DNA of 64,000 nucleotides from Microscilla marina ATCC 23134 (GTDB lineage: Bacteria; Bacteroidota; Bacteroidia; Cytophagales; Microscillaceae): the NCBI RefSeq assembly GCF_000169175.1, contig NZ_AAWS01000041.1, positions 1 to 64,000 on the forward strand. The letters run 5' to 3'. This document shows, piece after piece, positions 63,253 through 64,000 of this stretch. How positions within the stretch are numbered: the first letter of the stretch is position 1; each line of letters starts with the position of its first letter. The translations under genes were made by a program, and so were the position numbers. The notes beneath the pieces were generated by a model. It saw only the letters and a program-made list of their open reading frames with translations. It made no database searches and had not been told where the DNA came from.

Positions 63253-64000
63253 ATGATAAAAAAAAGTGTTTTTTTGATATGTTTTTTTGGGGCAATGCTT
63301 GTGCTGGAAGAGAAAGCGAATGCCCAGAAAAAAAGAAAACCAAAAACCATTGAAGTGTTGACCCCTAAAGTTACACTTGACTTGGGCTATTTGAGAAAAG
63401 ATGATATCAATGCCACAGACTTTGCTTTTGATGCCCAGGCAAAAAACTACCTGCTGTTAATGGCTTGCGACAAATATAAGTATTGGCGCCCACTCAACAA
63501 CCCAGTAAAAGATGCACAAGATGTAAAAAAGGTATTGCTGCAAAAATATGGCTTTCAACAGGAGAACGTGTTTGAACTGATGAATGAAGAAGTGACGGCC
63601 ATTAAAGTTGAAAAAGCTTTTGACCAATTGAGTGAGTTGGGCAACAACCGTGACAACCTCATTATTTACTATTCGGGGCATGGGCACTATGACAAAAAAT
63701 ATGATGAGGGTTTTTGGGTACCAGTAGATGGTCGCACCAGCTACCAAAGCTCTTATATTCGCAATGCAGACATCACCAAATACATTAAAAGACTAAAGTT
63801 TAAACATGTTTTTTTGATTGTAGATGCCTGTTTTTCCGGGTCATTGTTTGTAAAAGGGCGCCGGGGGTATGAAGAAAAAGTAGAATCTCTCAAGTCACGT
63901 TGGGGGTTTGCCTCAGGCAGCCTGGAGTTTGTCTCGGATGGTAAGAAAGGCGAAAACAGCCCTTTTGCCAAGCACTTACTCAATTACCTAAGAGGAAGCG
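63253..64000 (+). CDS. Exported caspase-like (peptidase C14) protein, 3' end missing
   Basis: The frame is open from the ATG at 63253 to the right edge (249 codons). A signal peptide (I-K-K-S-V-F-L-I-C-F-F ... A-N-A-Q) is followed by the caspase p20-type fold: L-L-L-M-A-C-D-K-Y, L-N-N-P-V-K-D-A, Y-Y-S-G-H-G-H with the catalytic His143, and V-D-A-C-F-S-G-S with the catalytic Cys193. N-S-P-F-A-K-H-L-L, usual in the C14 family, comes just before the edge. Both catalytic residues are intact. Export is notable, as many bacterial caspase homologues are cytoplasmic. It closes the visible part of the envelope cluster; substrate and activating signal are unknown. Confidence 0.85.
   Translation, partial: MIKKSVFLICFFGAMLVLEEKANAQKKRKPKTIEVLTPKVTLDLGYLRKDDINATDFAFDAQAKNYLLLMACDKYKYWRPLNNPVKDAQDVKKVLLQKYGFQQENVFELMNEEVTAIKVEKAFDQLSELGNNRDNLIIYYSGHGHYDKKYDEGFWVPVDGRTSYQSSYIRNADITKYIKRLKFKHVFLIVDACFSGSLFVKGRRGYEEKVESLKSRWGFASGSLEFVSDGKKGENSPFAKHLLNYLRGS

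Noticed and set aside
1-64000. CRISPR arrays, tRNA and rRNA genes
   Set aside because: No regularly spaced direct repeats and no cloverleaf or rRNA-like sequence were noticed on either strand by eye.

Overview
The window looks like a chromosome segment of a marine or soil gliding Bacteroidota of the Cytophagales type, resembling Microscilla marina. That placement is from memory of such genomes, not from a search. The support is a type IX secretion C-terminal sorting domain on a giant FG-GAP/fibronectin protein, membrane-anchored LuxR-HTH regulators with the Bacteroidota C-terminal motif, SiaC (DUF1987) proteins, leucine-rich-repeat and caspase-like proteins, AT-rich DNA, and long intergenic stretches full of dispersed repeats. 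No tRNA, rRNA or CRISPR array was seen.

Left part (1-24.4 kb). This holds mostly unrelated single genes: a serine beta-lactamase-like hydrolase cut by the window edge, a SiaC/LuxR-HTH pair, a second LuxR-HTH regulator, a TAXI-type solute-binding lipoprotein, an LRR protein, a secreted papain-fold protein, a 1639-residue FG-GAP/FnIII protein exported by T9SS, and two genes of unknown role. Two mobile or structured elements lie in the intergenic DNA. One is a 684-nt group II intron with no ORF (3425-4108), with recognisable domain V, a branch-point A and a perfect IBS1/EBS1 match. The other is a 167-bp MITE-like element with terminal inverted repeats (4428-4594), with a nearly identical inverted copy at 57990-58156.

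Central part (24.4-57.5 kb). This is a 33-kb all-plus-strand block made of three paralogous protein families and one papain-type protease. There are three giant proteins (family A: 1304, 1313 and 1642 aa) with hydrophobic, glycine-rich helical stretches. There are six members of a second family (family B: 340-1105 aa) with shared FFPEL, DWFWFH and HNDAPG motifs. There are four proteins (family H: 463-503 aa) that begin with a Hint/intein-like fold in which the nucleophilic Cys and the block-B His are replaced. None shows a signal peptide. The order is A1-protease-A2-A3-B1-B2-H1-H2-B3-B4-B5-H3-H4-B6, broken by stem-loop terminators into several transcription units. I know of no described system with this make-up and regard it as the main candidate for something new. 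A multi-subunit assembly, possibly toxin-like or membrane-active, is my inference.

Right part (57.5-64 kb). After tandem terminators come a second SiaC protein and a plus-strand cluster of envelope proteins: a DUF5683-like protein, a PKD-domain lipoprotein, a CHASE2-like membrane sensor, and an exported caspase-like (C14) peptidase that runs off the right edge. The cluster could link sensing in the envelope to proteolysis.
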